Below, one piece after another: positions 14,478 through 22,369 of a stretch of DNA of 34,759 nucleotides; position 1 is the stretch's first letter; every line of letters starts with the position of its first letter. The translations under genes and the position numbers were made by a program. Source of the DNA: an uncultured Acetatifactor sp. (GTDB lineage Bacteria > Bacillota > Clostridia > Lachnospirales > Lachnospiraceae); assembly GCA_910577185.1 (NCBI GenBank), contig CAJTLR010000040.1, positions 1 to 34,759 on the forward strand. Direction: 5' to 3'. The notes beneath the pieces are model-generated. The model had not been told where the DNA came from. It saw only the letters and a list, made by a program, of their open reading frames with translations, and did not search any database.

Positions 14478-17372
14478 ATGGGTAATGTATGGGGATTCTT
14501 TGAGAATATCAACGAAATCGTATATGTTGCGGATATAGAGACCTATGAGCTGGTTTACATGAACAAAAAAGCACTGGAGGTATTCGGTATCGGCTCCCTG
14601 GCAGAAGTCCGCCAAAAAACATGCCACCAGATTCTCCGGAACAGCCCTGCCCCTTGTGCGTTCTGTCACAAATCCGCTTCCGAGCCATGCTGTGTTGAGC
14701 AGCCTTATTTCCATCAGTATCTCAACAAACATTTTTTGCTCAGAAGCACGCTCCTGACAAAGAACGGAAAGCAGTACCGCCTTGAAATGGCGTTGGACAT
14801 CAGCAGCCAGGAACAGCAAAAGGACATGGTACAGAATGTTCAGAATCTGGAAGCCATCATCAATGAAGGACTTCGCGTGGCCCTGCTGGAGAAAACGCCG
14901 GACCAGTCACTGGAGGTTCTGCTGGCGTACCTGGGAAAGGCTTTGGATGGAGAACGGACTTATATATTTGAACGGAATCCGGACGGCAGCGACGACAATA
15001 CCTACGAATGGGTGGCCCCCGGAGTACGTCCCGAAAAGGAGAACCTTCAGAATCTCCCTCCGGAAATTTGCGCAAGCTGGTATCGGAATTTCAGCATCGG
15101 CAATCATATCATCATTAAAGACCTGGAAGATATCAGACTGAGCGATCCCCTCCAGTATGCCAATCTGAAGCAGCAGGACATCCATTCCCTTGTGGTGATT
15201 CCGCTGTATGACGACAACCAGATCATCGGTTTTTACGGTGTGGACAATCCACCGCCAAAATCAGTGGAGTATACTTCCAATATGCTTCATACTGCGGCAT
15301 ACTTCATTGTCTCCTCCCTGCGGCGGCGCAATCTGGTCCGGGAGCTGGAAAAACGAAGCCACAACGTGCTCTATGCCCTCAATGTGGACTACCTGGGCAT
15401 CTATCAGGCAGATTTTCTCACGGACACCTGTGAAATTTACCGCGAGAATAAATTCCCGGGGAAGTATCAGCCCTTCAGTTTTGCCGACAGCTATCAGACA
15501 GCCATGGAGAAGTACATTTCTCTTTATGTAATTCCCCAGGACCAGGAACGGCTTCGTATGGTGACAAAAAAAGAGTATATCCTGGCCCTGCTGAAGACAA
15601 AAAAGAGGTTCTATGTCCGGTACCAGGTGAAAGACAATCGGCAGGGACTGAAAAACATGGAAATCCATTTCTCCATCACCGGAAAGGAAGCGGAAGAACA
15701 AAGTGCCATTTTTGCGTTCCGCGACGTAAACGCCGTGGTGGAGCAGGAAGAAAAGTACAAATCGGAGGCCAGGCAGAGTCTGGAAGACATCCTGGAGGGA
15801 GCCAGAACCGGCATATGGACAATTGAACTGGAAGAGGATCGTGAGCCAAGGATGTATGCGGACCGGACCATGCGGATGCTTCTGGGCGTGTCGGAAGAAA
15901 TCGGGCCGGAAGAATGCTACCGGCTCTGGTATGACAACATCCGGCCGGATTATGTACCAATGGTACAGGAAGCAGTGAGTGATATGCTGGAAAGCGGGCG
16001 CTCCGAAGTAGTGTATCCGTGGAACCACCCCTCACTGGGAAAAATTTATGTCCGCTGCGGCGGCGTACCGGATAAAAAGTTCAAAAAGCCCGGCGTCAGC
16101 CTCAACGGATATCATCAGGATATCACGGAGATCATGCTGACCAGGAAAAAGCAGGAGAAGGCTATCATGGAACTGCTGGAGAAGGTAAGGCGGGCCAACT
16201 CGGCCAAAAGCGAATTCCTCTCCCATATGTCCCATGACCTCCGCACACCCATCAACGGTATTCTGGGCATGCTCTCCATCATGGAGTGCACTCAGGAAAA
16301 TCCTGCAAAGCAGCAGGAGTGCAGGGAAAAAATCCGTGTATCCACCCAGCACCTGCTGTCTCTTGTGAATGATGTTCTTCAGTTCAGCAAGCTGGAGAGC
16401 GGCCTGCCCGCCGCCGTGGAAGAATCCTTTGACCTGCGTGATATGTTAAAGGACTGCATCGCCATCATGTCTCCCCACGCGGAGACGGCCGGTATCCATC
16501 TGGCGCTGGAGAAAACGCAGCTGCATCACAGCCGGCTGATCGGTAATCCCCTTCAGATGATACAGATCCTGACCAACATCATCGACAATGGAATCAAGTA
16601 TAACCAGACCGGCGGCTCTGTACTGATTCAGGTAAGTGAACTTTCCTGCCAGGATGGCTCCGCAAACTATCAGTTCGTGATAAAAGACACCGGAATCGGC
16701 ATAGGCGACGAGTTTCAGAAACATATTTTTGAACCTTTCACCCAGGAAAATCAGGGTGCAAGGACACACTACAATGGTGTCGGCCTTGGCATGTCCATTG
16801 TAAAGAAACTGGTGGACCAGATGAACGGCAGTGTGGAGGTGGAGAGCCAGCTCGGGAAGGGAAGCCTGTTCCGGGTCACGCTGCCCATACAGATTGATAC
16901 CCGGGAAGACGCCCCCCCTGTGGAGCCGGAAGAAAATATCCCCGCCGACATTACGGGAATGCGCGTTCTTCTGGTGGAGGATAATGAAATCAACTGTGAG
17001 ATTGTGAAATTTATCCTGGAGCAGGCAGGCGCATCGGTCATCACCGCAAACGATGGCAAAGCCGCCGTGGATGCGTTCAAGGCATCGGAGCAGGGTTCCT
17101 TCGACTGTATCCTCATGGATCTGATGATGCCTGTCATGAGCGGATTTGAGGCAACCCGCATGATTCGCAGCCTGGACAGGGCAGATGCCGGCGCCGTGCC
17201 CATCATAGCGCTCTCCGCCAATGCATTTGAAGAAGATATTGCAATGGCAAAGGATGCCGGGATGAATGAGCATCTGGCCAAACCCGTGGATATGGGCAGA
17301 ATGTTCCAGGTGATGCGGCAGCTGAAAAACGATTGCCCTGAGCCCGGCCAGTCAGGGGACACAGAGGCTTAA
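14478..17372 (+). CDS. Soluble hybrid sensor histidine kinase/response regulator with PAS and GAF domains
   Basis: A 964-aa cytoplasmic signalling protein with no membrane segment. A PAS-like domain (1-110) contains a cluster of Cys residues (CAFCHK...CC at about 60-75). A GAF domain follows (about 125-285), then two more PAS-like regions (about 295-545). The HisKA box SHMSHDLRTPINGILG places the phospho-accepting His at 586. The HATPase domain (about 680-800) shows NIIDNGIKYNQ and DTGIGIG...GVGLGMSIVKKL. The receiver domain (about 830-955) has LLVEDNEINCEIV and MDLMMPVMSG with Asp881. GGAGGG lies 7 nt before the ATG. No partner regulator gene is adjacent, so it is an orphan. It ends in its own terminator. 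The signal is unknown; the Cys cluster could bind a metal or sense redox. Confidence 0.92.
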   Translation: MGNVWGFFENINEIVYVADIETYELVYMNKKALEVFGIGSLAEVRQKTCHQILRNSPAPCAFCHKSASEPCCVEQPYFHQYLNKHFLLRSTLLTKNGKQYRLEMALDISSQEQQKDMVQNVQNLEAIINEGLRVALLEKTPDQSLEVLLAYLGKALDGERTYIFERNPDGSDDNTYEWVAPGVRPEKENLQNLPPEICASWYRNFSIGNHIIIKDLEDIRLSDPLQYANLKQQDIHSLVVIPLYDDNQIIGFYGVDNPPPKSVEYTSNMLHTAAYFIVSSLRRRNLVRELEKRSHNVLYALNVDYLGIYQADFLTDTCEIYRENKFPGKYQPFSFADSYQTAMEKYISLYVIPQDQERLRMVTKKEYILALLKTKKRFYVRYQVKDNRQGLKNMEIHFSITGKEAEEQSAIFAFRDVNAVVEQEEKYKSEARQSLEDILEGARTGIWTIELEEDREPRMYADRTMRMLLGVSEEIGPEECYRLWYDNIRPDYVPMVQEAVSDMLESGRSEVVYPWNHPSLGKIYVRCGGVPDKKFKKPGVSLNGYHQDITEIMLTRKKQEKAIMELLEKVRRANSAKSEFLSHMSHDLRTPINGILGMLSIMECTQENPAKQQECREKIRVSTQHLLSLVNDVLQFSKLESGLPAAVEESFDLRDMLKDCIAIMSPHAETAGIHLALEKTQLHHSRLIGNPLQMIQILTNIIDNGIKYNQTGGSVLIQVSELSCQDGSANYQFVIKDTGIGIGDEFQKHIFEPFTQENQGARTHYNGVGLGMSIVKKLVDQMNGSVEVESQLGKGSLFRVTLPIQIDTREDAPPVEPEENIPADITGMRVLLVEDNEINCEIVKFILEQAGASVITANDGKAAVDAFKASEQGSFDCILMDLMMPVMSGFEATRMIRSLDRADAGAVPIIALSANAFEEDIAMAKDAGMNEHLAKPVDMGRMFQVMRQLKNDCPEPGQSGDTEA

Positions 17373-17404
17373 ACCCATGATATAACGGCAATATAGCCTT
17401 CCAG

Positions 17405-17444
17405 GCAGTGCCCGGCCAAAATGAACGGCCGAGGCACTGCTTTT
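17405..17444 (+). terminator. Rho-independent terminator of the hybrid kinase
   Basis: An 8-bp GCAGTGCC/GGCACTGC stem is reinforced by an inner CGGCC/GGCCG stem and followed by TTTT, about 33 nt after the kinase stop. The same hairpin lies just beyond the spmB stop on the minus strand, so it may also act for that convergent gene. Confidence 0.85.
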
Positions 17445-17467
17445 GCGTATGGCACCGTTTTTATCCT

Positions 17468-17995
17468 CTATATCATCCATCTGGTCAGAACCACACTTGC
17501 CACCGTCCCCGCCAGTGTGGCCAGCAATGCCCCGGTGAGGGTAAACCGGGTCTTCGTCACCTTTGCCGCCAAAAAGTACACGCTCATGGTATAAAATACT
17601 GTCTCCGTACAGCTCATCAGAATAGAGGTCAGCATCCCCGCATAGGAATCCGGCCCGGAAGTCCGGAAAATGTCCAGTACCAGCCCGGTTGCGGCAGAGG
17701 AGGAGAACAGTTTCACCACCAGCAGCGGCATCAGCTGGGCAGGCAGGCCTGCCGCGGCGGCGGCTGGTCCAAGCAGCGTCCCCAGCATCTCGAAAAATCC
17801 CGAAGCCCGCAGCATTCCCACCGCCACCAGAAGGCCGATAAGGGTGGGCACAATATCCACAACGATTTTCAGGCCGTCTTTTGCCCCTTTCAGGAACGAT
17901 TCGTATACTTTTACCCTGGAGACAAATCCATAGCCTACAATAAAAAAGATCAAGATAGGAATCACAATATCCGAAAGATGCGCCAGTGCGTTCAT
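17468..17995 (-). CDS. spmB: Spore maturation protein B
   Basis: A 175-aa integral membrane protein with a nucleoside-recognition (Gate) type fold. The pattern SDIVIPILIFFIVGYGF at the N-terminus and LVVKLFSSSAATGLVLDIF, then SCTETVFYTMSVYF, are typical of SpmB. With SpmA it is required for spore core dehydration and heat resistance in Bacillus and Clostridium. Its ATG overlaps the spmA stop by 4 nt (ATGA), the usual arrangement of the pair. Full length. Confidence 0.94.
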   Translation of the reverse strand: MNALAHLSDIVIPILIFFIVGYGFVSRVKVYESFLKGAKDGLKIVVDIVPTLIGLLVAVGMLRASGFFEMLGTLLGPAAAAAGLPAQLMPLLVVKLFSSSAATGLVLDIFRTSGPDSYAGMLTSILMSCTETVFYTMSVYFLAAKVTKTRFTLTGALLATLAGTVASVVLTRWMI

Positions 17996-18657
17996 ACCGT
18001 CTTCCCTCCCCTGTCACTTCTTTTTCCTGACAATATGCCGGCGCGGTCTTTTATTTTACAGTACACCACCGCCGCCAGGGTGCTGATCAGCGTGGCCGCA
18101 ATGGCCGGTGCAATAATCGCCGTGGGATTGGCGCTGCCATATTGCGCCCTGTACGCAATCATGTTCACGGGTATCAGCTGCAGGGATGAAATATTCAGAA
18201 TCAGGAAAATGCACATTTCGTTGCTGGCCCGCCGGACAGAACCGTTTTCGGTTTTTATGTCCTCCAGATACTCCGGATTCCCTCTGTCCGCCTCCAGCTT
18301 CGCCAGCTCCTCCATGGCCTTCAGTCCTGCCGGCGTGCAGGCCCAGCCAAGTCCCAGAATATTGGCAATCACATTTGTGGCTATGTAGTCCCTTGCCGGA
18401 TGGTCTCTGGGAATCCCCGGAAACATAAACGTCAGAAACGGTCCTATTCCCTTTGTAAGCTTCCTGACCAGTCCCGCCCTCCGGGCAATCTCCATCAGCC
18501 CCATCCACAAAGCCACCACTCCTGCCATGGTAATGCATAGGGACACCGCCTCTCCCGCGCTGTCCAGCGCCGCGTTCGTGACCTCGCTCATATGCCCCGA
18601 TGCCGCCCCGTAAATCACTGCCAGCAGTATCATGGCCGCCCATATCAAATTCAGCAT
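17992..18657 (-). CDS. spmA: Spore maturation protein A
   Basis: A 221-aa membrane protein. The MLNLIWAAMILLAVIYG start, the segment AGVVALWMGLMEIARRAGL and the run ATNVIANILGLGWACTPAGL identify SpmA, partner of SpmB in spore core dehydration. The ATG at 18657 is chosen because AGGTGG lies 5 nt upstream and family members start with this MLN pattern; the open frame extends 32 codons further with no homologous sequence. Upstream, a GCATG...CATAAGA pair has loose similarity to forespore (sigma F/G) promoters, but this is too weak to call. Confidence 0.94.
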   Translation of the reverse strand: MLNLIWAAMILLAVIYGAASGHMSEVTNAALDSAGEAVSLCITMAGVVALWMGLMEIARRAGLVRKLTKGIGPFLTFMFPGIPRDHPARDYIATNVIANILGLGWACTPAGLKAMEELAKLEADRGNPEYLEDIKTENGSVRRASNEMCIFLILNISSLQLIPVNMIAYRAQYGSANPTAIIAPAIAATLISTLAAVVYCKIKDRAGILSGKRSDRGGKTV

Positions 18658-18760
18658 GTTTTCCACCTGTTTCTGTCTTTTTATAAATCTTATGATCGGA
18701 AAATACCTTCCATGCCAACTCCGCTTTTTCCGTCCCGGGAAATCATACTGCACAATCGAG

Positions 18761-18816
18761 TAGGGGAATGTCCTTCTCCTCTACTCGCCGCGCGGGGCGC
18801 ATGTTGCGTCAGCAAC
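18761..18816 (-). repeat. Structured intergenic repeat, copy 2
   Basis: A GTAGGGGA/TCCTCTAC stem-loop is followed by the 15-bp core CGCCGCGCGGGGCGC and a GTTGC/GCAAC hairpin, in the same order and orientation as copy 1 at 11491-11545. In the minus orientation both copies finish with CCCCT followed by CGATT. It lies between the coat gene terminator and spmA. Confidence 0.6.
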
Positions 18817-18842
18817 TATCTTCCTTTTGCGCCCCTGCGCAT

Positions 18843-18871
18843 AAAAAGAAGCGCCCCTTCCCGGGAACGCT
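18843..18871 (-). terminator. Rho-independent terminator after the CotF-like gene
   Basis: On the minus strand, AGCGTTCC pairs with GGGGCGCT (two G-T wobbles, six-base loop) and is followed by TCTTTTT. It lies about 20 nt after the stop codon of the coat gene at 18890. Confidence 0.75.
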
Positions 18872-18889
18872 CCTTTTGCACTGTGTGGA

Positions 18890-19144
18890 TTACAATGTGC
18901 CCTGTGTGAAAAGGCTCTTCACATGGGCCACTTCCTCTTCCGTTGCCTTGCTTGCGGGCACATAATAAGACTTCGCCCTTGCAATCTGATACAGCTCTTC
19001 CTGAGACTGCTCACAGGCATTGCGGATCTGCTTCAGTGTCTGTTTCAGTTCTTTGTTCTCGGACTGCGCGATCATGCCCGCATAACGGGTCAGTTCGCCG
19101 TTGATGCCCGCCAGTGTATCTGCTACCATAATTTTTTCCTGCAT
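18890..19144 (-). CDS. CotF-like spore coat protein
   Basis: An 84-aa all-alpha protein (MQEKIMVADTLAGINGEL...) with the pattern of clostridial spore coat proteins of the CotF/ferritin-like group. It has regular heptad-like helices and a C-terminal ATEEEVAHVKSLF segment. The ATG at 19144 has AGAGG 8 nt upstream; the alternative ATG at 19150 (two residues longer) lies only 2 nt after that site. It follows the second small coat gene with an 81-bp gap, and the two probably form a sporulation unit, ended by the terminator at 18843-18871. Confidence 0.8.
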   Translation of the reverse strand: MQEKIMVADTLAGINGELTRYAGMIAQSENKELKQTLKQIRNACEQSQEELYQIARAKSYYVPASKATEEEVAHVKSLFTQGTL

Positions 19145-19225
19145 CGCCATTACCTCTCATTCTGTGATTATCGTCATTTCCTATACTGAAAAAGTCTTCT
19201 TTTCTCCCGTTAAAAACGCATTTCC

Positions 19226-19411
19226 TTAGTTCAGAAATTTCATAAGCTGCTGCTTATTGTCCATGGCAGACCTGGCGCCTTTTTCAAAAAACTGCCTGAT
19301 TTCCGGGTCCTTTGTCTCCTGTGCATATGCCTGCATCTTACAGTGGGTGGTGTCGTATCCTCCGATCAGATGACGCAGGTTCTGTAAATCAAGTTCTGAA
19401 ATATTACTCAT
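19226..19411 (-). CDS. Small spore coat-like protein
   Basis: A 61-aa helical protein (MSNISELDLQNLRHLIGGYD...) resembling the short coat proteins paired with CotF-like proteins in Lachnospiraceae. It keeps a His/Cys pair (TTHCKMQAYAQ) and a C-terminal NKQQLMKFL. The ATG at 19411 is chosen because AGGAGG lies 7 nt upstream; an upstream frame to 19495 has no site. It probably packs with the neighbouring 84-aa protein in the spore coat. Upstream lies the GTCAT array. Confidence 0.75.
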   Translation of the reverse strand: MSNISELDLQNLRHLIGGYDTTHCKMQAYAQETKDPEIRQFFEKGARSAMDNKQQLMKFLN

Positions 19412-19506
19412 CTCCATACCTCCTGGTTGTGCTGTTTCAAATCTATCTGTGGCTGGCTTCTCAATGTAATCCGCTGCTGTTTTCCAAAATTCCATGACAT
19501 TTATTT

Positions 19507-19746
19507 GTCATTGACAGGCATATGTCATTATGACAGACAGGCGTCATCGACATGCACATGTCATTATGACTGGCTTACGTCATTGACGGGCACATGTCAT
19601 TATGACTGGCTTACGTCATTGACAGGCACATGTCATTATGGCTGGCTTACGTCATTGACAGGCACATGTCATTATGGCTGGCTTACGTCATTATGACAGA
19701 CAGACGTCATCGACATGCACATGTCATTATGACTGGCTTACGTCAT
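19507..19746. repeat. GTCAT repeat array with alternating 17/19-bp spacing
   Basis: Fourteen GTCAT motifs start at 19507, 19524, 19543, 19560, 19579, 19596, 19615, 19632, 19651, 19668, 19687, 19706, 19723 and 19742. The steps alternate between about 17 and 19 bp (36-bp higher-order unit), with one 19-19 defect. Several units contain the perfect palindrome GTCAT-T-ATGAC. There are no unique spacers, so it is not CRISPR. The 36-bp unit is a multiple of three and so produces spurious ORFs. It sits between the divergent coat gene and acetyltransferase gene. The rest of the 561-bp gap (19412-19972) holds only the promoter at 19831-19859. Confidence 0.9.
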
Positions 19747-19830
19747 TTTCCGGAAAGCCGCTACGTTGGATTACGAAGTTATTATTTGTCCCCGGAAAAA
19801 ATATATACTGACTAAAATTTACAAAATACA

Positions 19831-19859
19831 TTGACTTTCCCGTTTGCTCCTGCTAGAAT
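19831..19859 (+). promoter_or_regulatory. SigA-type promoter of the GNAT gene
   Basis: TTGACT and TAGAAT are separated by 17 bp, a strong vegetative match. The leader is about 107 nt and contains the palindrome CAGGATCCTG. The string CCGGAAAAAATATATAC occurs both just upstream (about 19792) and within the leader (about 19927). Confidence 0.75.
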
Positions 19860-19972
19860 GCTCTCATCCTGCAATTTTCGAATCAGGATCCTGTAAAACG
19901 CCGATGGATTCCCATCATATTTGGAACCGGAAAAAATATATACGGAATATATTTGTGAGGAAATGTCAGAAA

Positions 19973-20392
19973 ATGGTAAAAATAAGATATGCACAGGCAG
20001 AAGATGAAAGTTTTTGGTACCGGCTTGACCGGCATCTGCCCAAAACAGAATTTGCGAACAAAATCCGAGACAAAAGAGCCTATCTGCTGCAGCTGGATGA
20101 AACGCCCGCGGGACTGCTGCGGTACAATCTTTTCTGGGACAATACCCCCTTTTGTACCATGCTTTTTATTGATCCGGCCTTTCAGGGGAAAGGGTATGGG
20201 CGGCAGCTCATGGAGCATTGGGAACAGGACATGAAGAAGCAGGGCTTCGGCATGCTTCTGGTTTCCACCCAGGCAGACGAAACCGCCCAGTGCTTCTACC
20301 GGAAACTGGGATACAAAGACTGCGGAGGTCTGACCATCGACATCCCGGAATACGCCCAGCCCATGGAACTATTTTTCAGCAAAGCCATCTGA
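19973..20392 (+). CDS. GNAT-family N-acetyltransferase
   Basis: A 139-aa acetyl-CoA-dependent acyltransferase of unknown substrate. Motif A is FIDPAFQGKGYGRQLM, with the acetyl-CoA pyrophosphate-binding QGKGYG at residues 71-76. The later CFYRKLGYKDCGG segment is the usual motif B. Short but complete for the family. The ATG at 19973 is the first in-frame start that gives the family's N-terminus (MVKIRYAQAEDESFW); GAGGA lies 11 nt upstream, a rather long spacing. It converges with the Cys-rich gene, the two stops being 4 bp apart. Confidence 0.88.
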   Translation: MVKIRYAQAEDESFWYRLDRHLPKTEFANKIRDKRAYLLQLDETPAGLLRYNLFWDNTPFCTMLFIDPAFQGKGYGRQLMEHWEQDMKKQGFGMLLVSTQADETAQCFYRKLGYKDCGGLTIDIPEYAQPMELFFSKAI

Positions 20393-20396
20393 TGGA

Positions 20397-20576
20397 TTAT
20401 ATCTGATGCCGGACCACCCCATACTCATCATCCCTCCGGAAATAAGGACATTCCCATTTGTTTCCCGACAAAAAGCGGTACATTTCGTCCTCATCCAGAT
20501 TCACCAGACAGCTGTAACACTCATAATCTTCATCATACACATAATTGACACACATGTCACAATGATCTGCCGCCAT
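20397..20576 (-). CDS. Small Cys-rich protein (DUF6472-like)
   Basis: A 59-aa acidic protein beginning MAADHCDMCVNYVYDEDYEC and continuing through LDEDEMYRFLSG to CPYFRRDDEYGVVR. Cys residues at 6, 9, 20, 23 and 43 form two CxxC knuckles plus one, suggesting a zinc or Fe-S site. From memory it matches a small uncharacterised Lachnospiraceae family (DUF6472). GGAGG lies 5 nt before the ATG at 20576. It is the last gene after rsmI (68-bp gap containing a TATAAT at 20596-20601 on the minus strand). Function unknown. Confidence 0.85.
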   Translation of the reverse strand: MAADHCDMCVNYVYDEDYECYSCLVNLDEDEMYRFLSGNKWECPYFRRDDEYGVVRHQI

Positions 20577-20644
20577 ATCTTCCTCCCCACAATGTATTAT
20601 ATCTTCCCTCTCCGGTTTCCCCGTCCTTTTCCGGCCTTATCCGT

Positions 20645-21484
20645 TTATCCGTGCAGGTGTGCGTAAATCTCCCGCTTTCCCACACCCCGGTCCTTTGCCA
20701 CCTGTTTCATGGCGGTTTTATTGTCCATACCCTGCTCTTCATAGTAAGCCATATGCTCTTCTATGGACAGGGCTTCCCAGGACGCAATGGCCTCCTGCCG
20801 TAATTCCTGAAGGCTCTTTCCTTCCACCACCAGCACATACTCACCCCTGGGCTCCTGTGTCCTATAGTATTCCAGCGCCTGCCCAATCGTCACCGGCATC
20901 ACGGACTCAAACTTCTTGGTCAGTTCCCTGCACAATGTTATTTTTCTGTCTCCCAGCCACTCCCGCAGATCCCCCAGGGTCTTCACCAGGTGATGGGGCG
21001 CTTCATACAGGACAATGGTGCGGGTCTCTCCTGCCAGTTCCTCCAGGATTACTCTCCTGTCCTTCTTTTCCGATGGCAGAAAGCCTTCAAAGCAAAACCG
21101 TCTGGCAGACAGTCCGGAGAGGGTCAGGGCCGTAATGCAGGCGCAGGGCCCCGGCAGACTGGTGACCGTAATCTGGTTTTCCTGACACATCCGTACCAGA
21201 ACCTCCCCCGGGTCCGATATGGCAGGCGTGCCTGCGTCCGTGATCAGCGCAATATTTTCCCCCTTTAAAAGGCGCCCTACCAGCAGCCCGGCTTTCTCCA
21301 CCTTATTATATTCATGGTAACTTGTCATGGGAGTATGAATCTCGAAATGATGCAGGAGTTTCACGCTGTTACGTGTATCTTCTGCCGCAATCAAGTCCAC
21401 GCTTCCCAGGGTTTCAATTACCCGCGGTGTCATATCCTGCAGATTTCCAATAGGTGTCGCACATAAATACAATGTTCCTGCCAT
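20645..21484 (-). CDS. rsmI: 16S rRNA (cytidine(1402)-2'-O)-methyltransferase RsmI
   Basis: A 279-aa SAM-dependent methyltransferase of the tetrapyrrole-methylase fold that 2'-O-methylates C1402 of 16S rRNA. Signature segments are YLCATPIGNLQDMTPR, LIAAEDTRNS, TSYHEYN, LITDAGTPAISDPG and VLYEAPHHLVKTL. The ATG at 21484 has GGAGG 9 nt upstream; the frame extends 29 codons further with no homologous sequence. It follows trmN6, the conserved yabB-yabC order of Firmicutes. Confidence 0.95.
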   Translation of the reverse strand: MAGTLYLCATPIGNLQDMTPRVIETLGSVDLIAAEDTRNSVKLLHHFEIHTPMTSYHEYNKVEKAGLLVGRLLKGENIALITDAGTPAISDPGEVLVRMCQENQITVTSLPGPCACITALTLSGLSARRFCFEGFLPSEKKDRRVILEELAGETRTIVLYEAPHHLVKTLGDLREWLGDRKITLCRELTKKFESVMPVTIGQALEYYRTQEPRGEYVLVVEGKSLQELRQEAIASWEALSIEEHMAYYEEQGMDNKTAMKQVAKDRGVGKREIYAHLHG

Positions 21485-21574
21485 ACGCCCTGCCCTCCTG
21501 CCTTTCCATTTTCCGCCGCGCCCTGATTCCGCCGCAGATTCCAGACCGTATCCAAACGCCTCCCGGCGCAAACT

Positions 21575-22369
21575 TCAGAATCCGTAAAGCCCGCTGACCT
21601 CCTCTGTATACACGCCCGGTTCCCGGAACAATATCAGGGGCTTTTCCACCGTCATCCTGGCCTTTCCCCCGCGCACCGCCTCCAAAAGCACCATATTGGG
21701 CTCTCTGTCCCCGTAAGGATGAACCATTCTCATCCGTTTCGGTTCCAGCCTGTGCCGCACCAGTGTCACCATGATTTCTGCCAGCCGGAAAGGCCTATGC
21801 ACCAGAAAAAAGTGTCCTCCCGGCTTCAGAAGCTTCGCCGTCTGCGCAGCCACATCCTCAAAGGTACACAGAATCTCATGCCTGGCAATGGCTTTGGGTA
21901 GATCCGGATTGGCAATCCCGTGCTGCCCTATCATATACGGCGGATTACAGGTGATACAGTCAAAAAAAGCAGACGGAAAAATATGGTCTGCTTTTCTGAT
22001 ATCGCCGGTGACAATATCTATTTTGTCCGATAAACCGTTTATTTTTACGCTTCTGGCCGCCATGTCCGCACTTTCCGGCTGGATTTCCAGGCCGGTTAGA
22101 TGGGCACAGTGATATTTTGCCTCCATGAGAATGGGTATGATCCCCGTCCCCGTTCCCAGATCCAGCAGTCTGTCCTGCTGCCTGGCCCGGGCAAAGCCTG
22201 TCAGAAGCACCGCATCCATTCCGAAACAGAACTTTTCCGGGTTCTGGATAATACGGTAACCGTTCCGCTGAAGGTCATCCAGCCGCTCCTTTTCCTTAAG
22301 ACTGACCGTCCTTTGGTCTGGGCTGCTCGTCCTGTCCGGGTTTTCTGTCATGTCTGTTTCTGTTGTCAT
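21575..22369 (-). CDS. trmN6: tRNA1(Val) (adenine(37)-N6)-methyltransferase TrmN6-like
   Basis: A 264-aa SAM-dependent N6-adenine methyltransferase. After a low-complexity N-terminus, QRNGYRIIQNPEKFCFGMDA leads into the SAM motif LLDLGTGTGIIPILM. The catalytic NPPY follows at about 142-145. The C-terminal pattern HPYGDREPNMVLLEAVRGGK is typical of the YfiC/YabB group. The start is uncertain: the ATG at 22369 has GGGAGA 7 nt upstream and overlaps the 3' end of ricT by 74 nt; the ATG at 22351 has no site. Confidence 0.9.
   Translation of the reverse strand: MTTETDMTENPDRTSSPDQRTVSLKEKERLDDLQRNGYRIIQNPEKFCFGMDAVLLTGFARARQQDRLLDLGTGTGIIPILMEAKYHCAHLTGLEIQPESADMAARSVKINGLSDKIDIVTGDIRKADHIFPSAFFDCITCNPPYMIGQHGIANPDLPKAIARHEILCTFEDVAAQTAKLLKPGGHFFLVHRPFRLAEIMVTLVRHRLEPKRMRMVHPYGDREPNMVLLEAVRGGKARMTVEKPLILFREPGVYTEEVSGLYGF

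Noticed and set aside
14337..14819. 160-codon minus-strand ORF upstream of the ATPase
   Set aside because: It lies opposite the start of the hybrid kinase and its promoter; no start signal and no family resemblance.
19427..19696. Plus-strand ORF with 12-residue repeats (CHYDWLTSLTGT)
   Set aside because: The 36-bp DNA repeat is a multiple of three, so the frame stays open by chance. There is no ribosome binding site and the composition is not protein-like.
20406..20666. 86-codon plus-strand ORF after the GNAT gene
   Set aside because: Antisense of the 59-aa Cys-rich protein, which has a strong ribosome binding site and a coherent Cys pattern.
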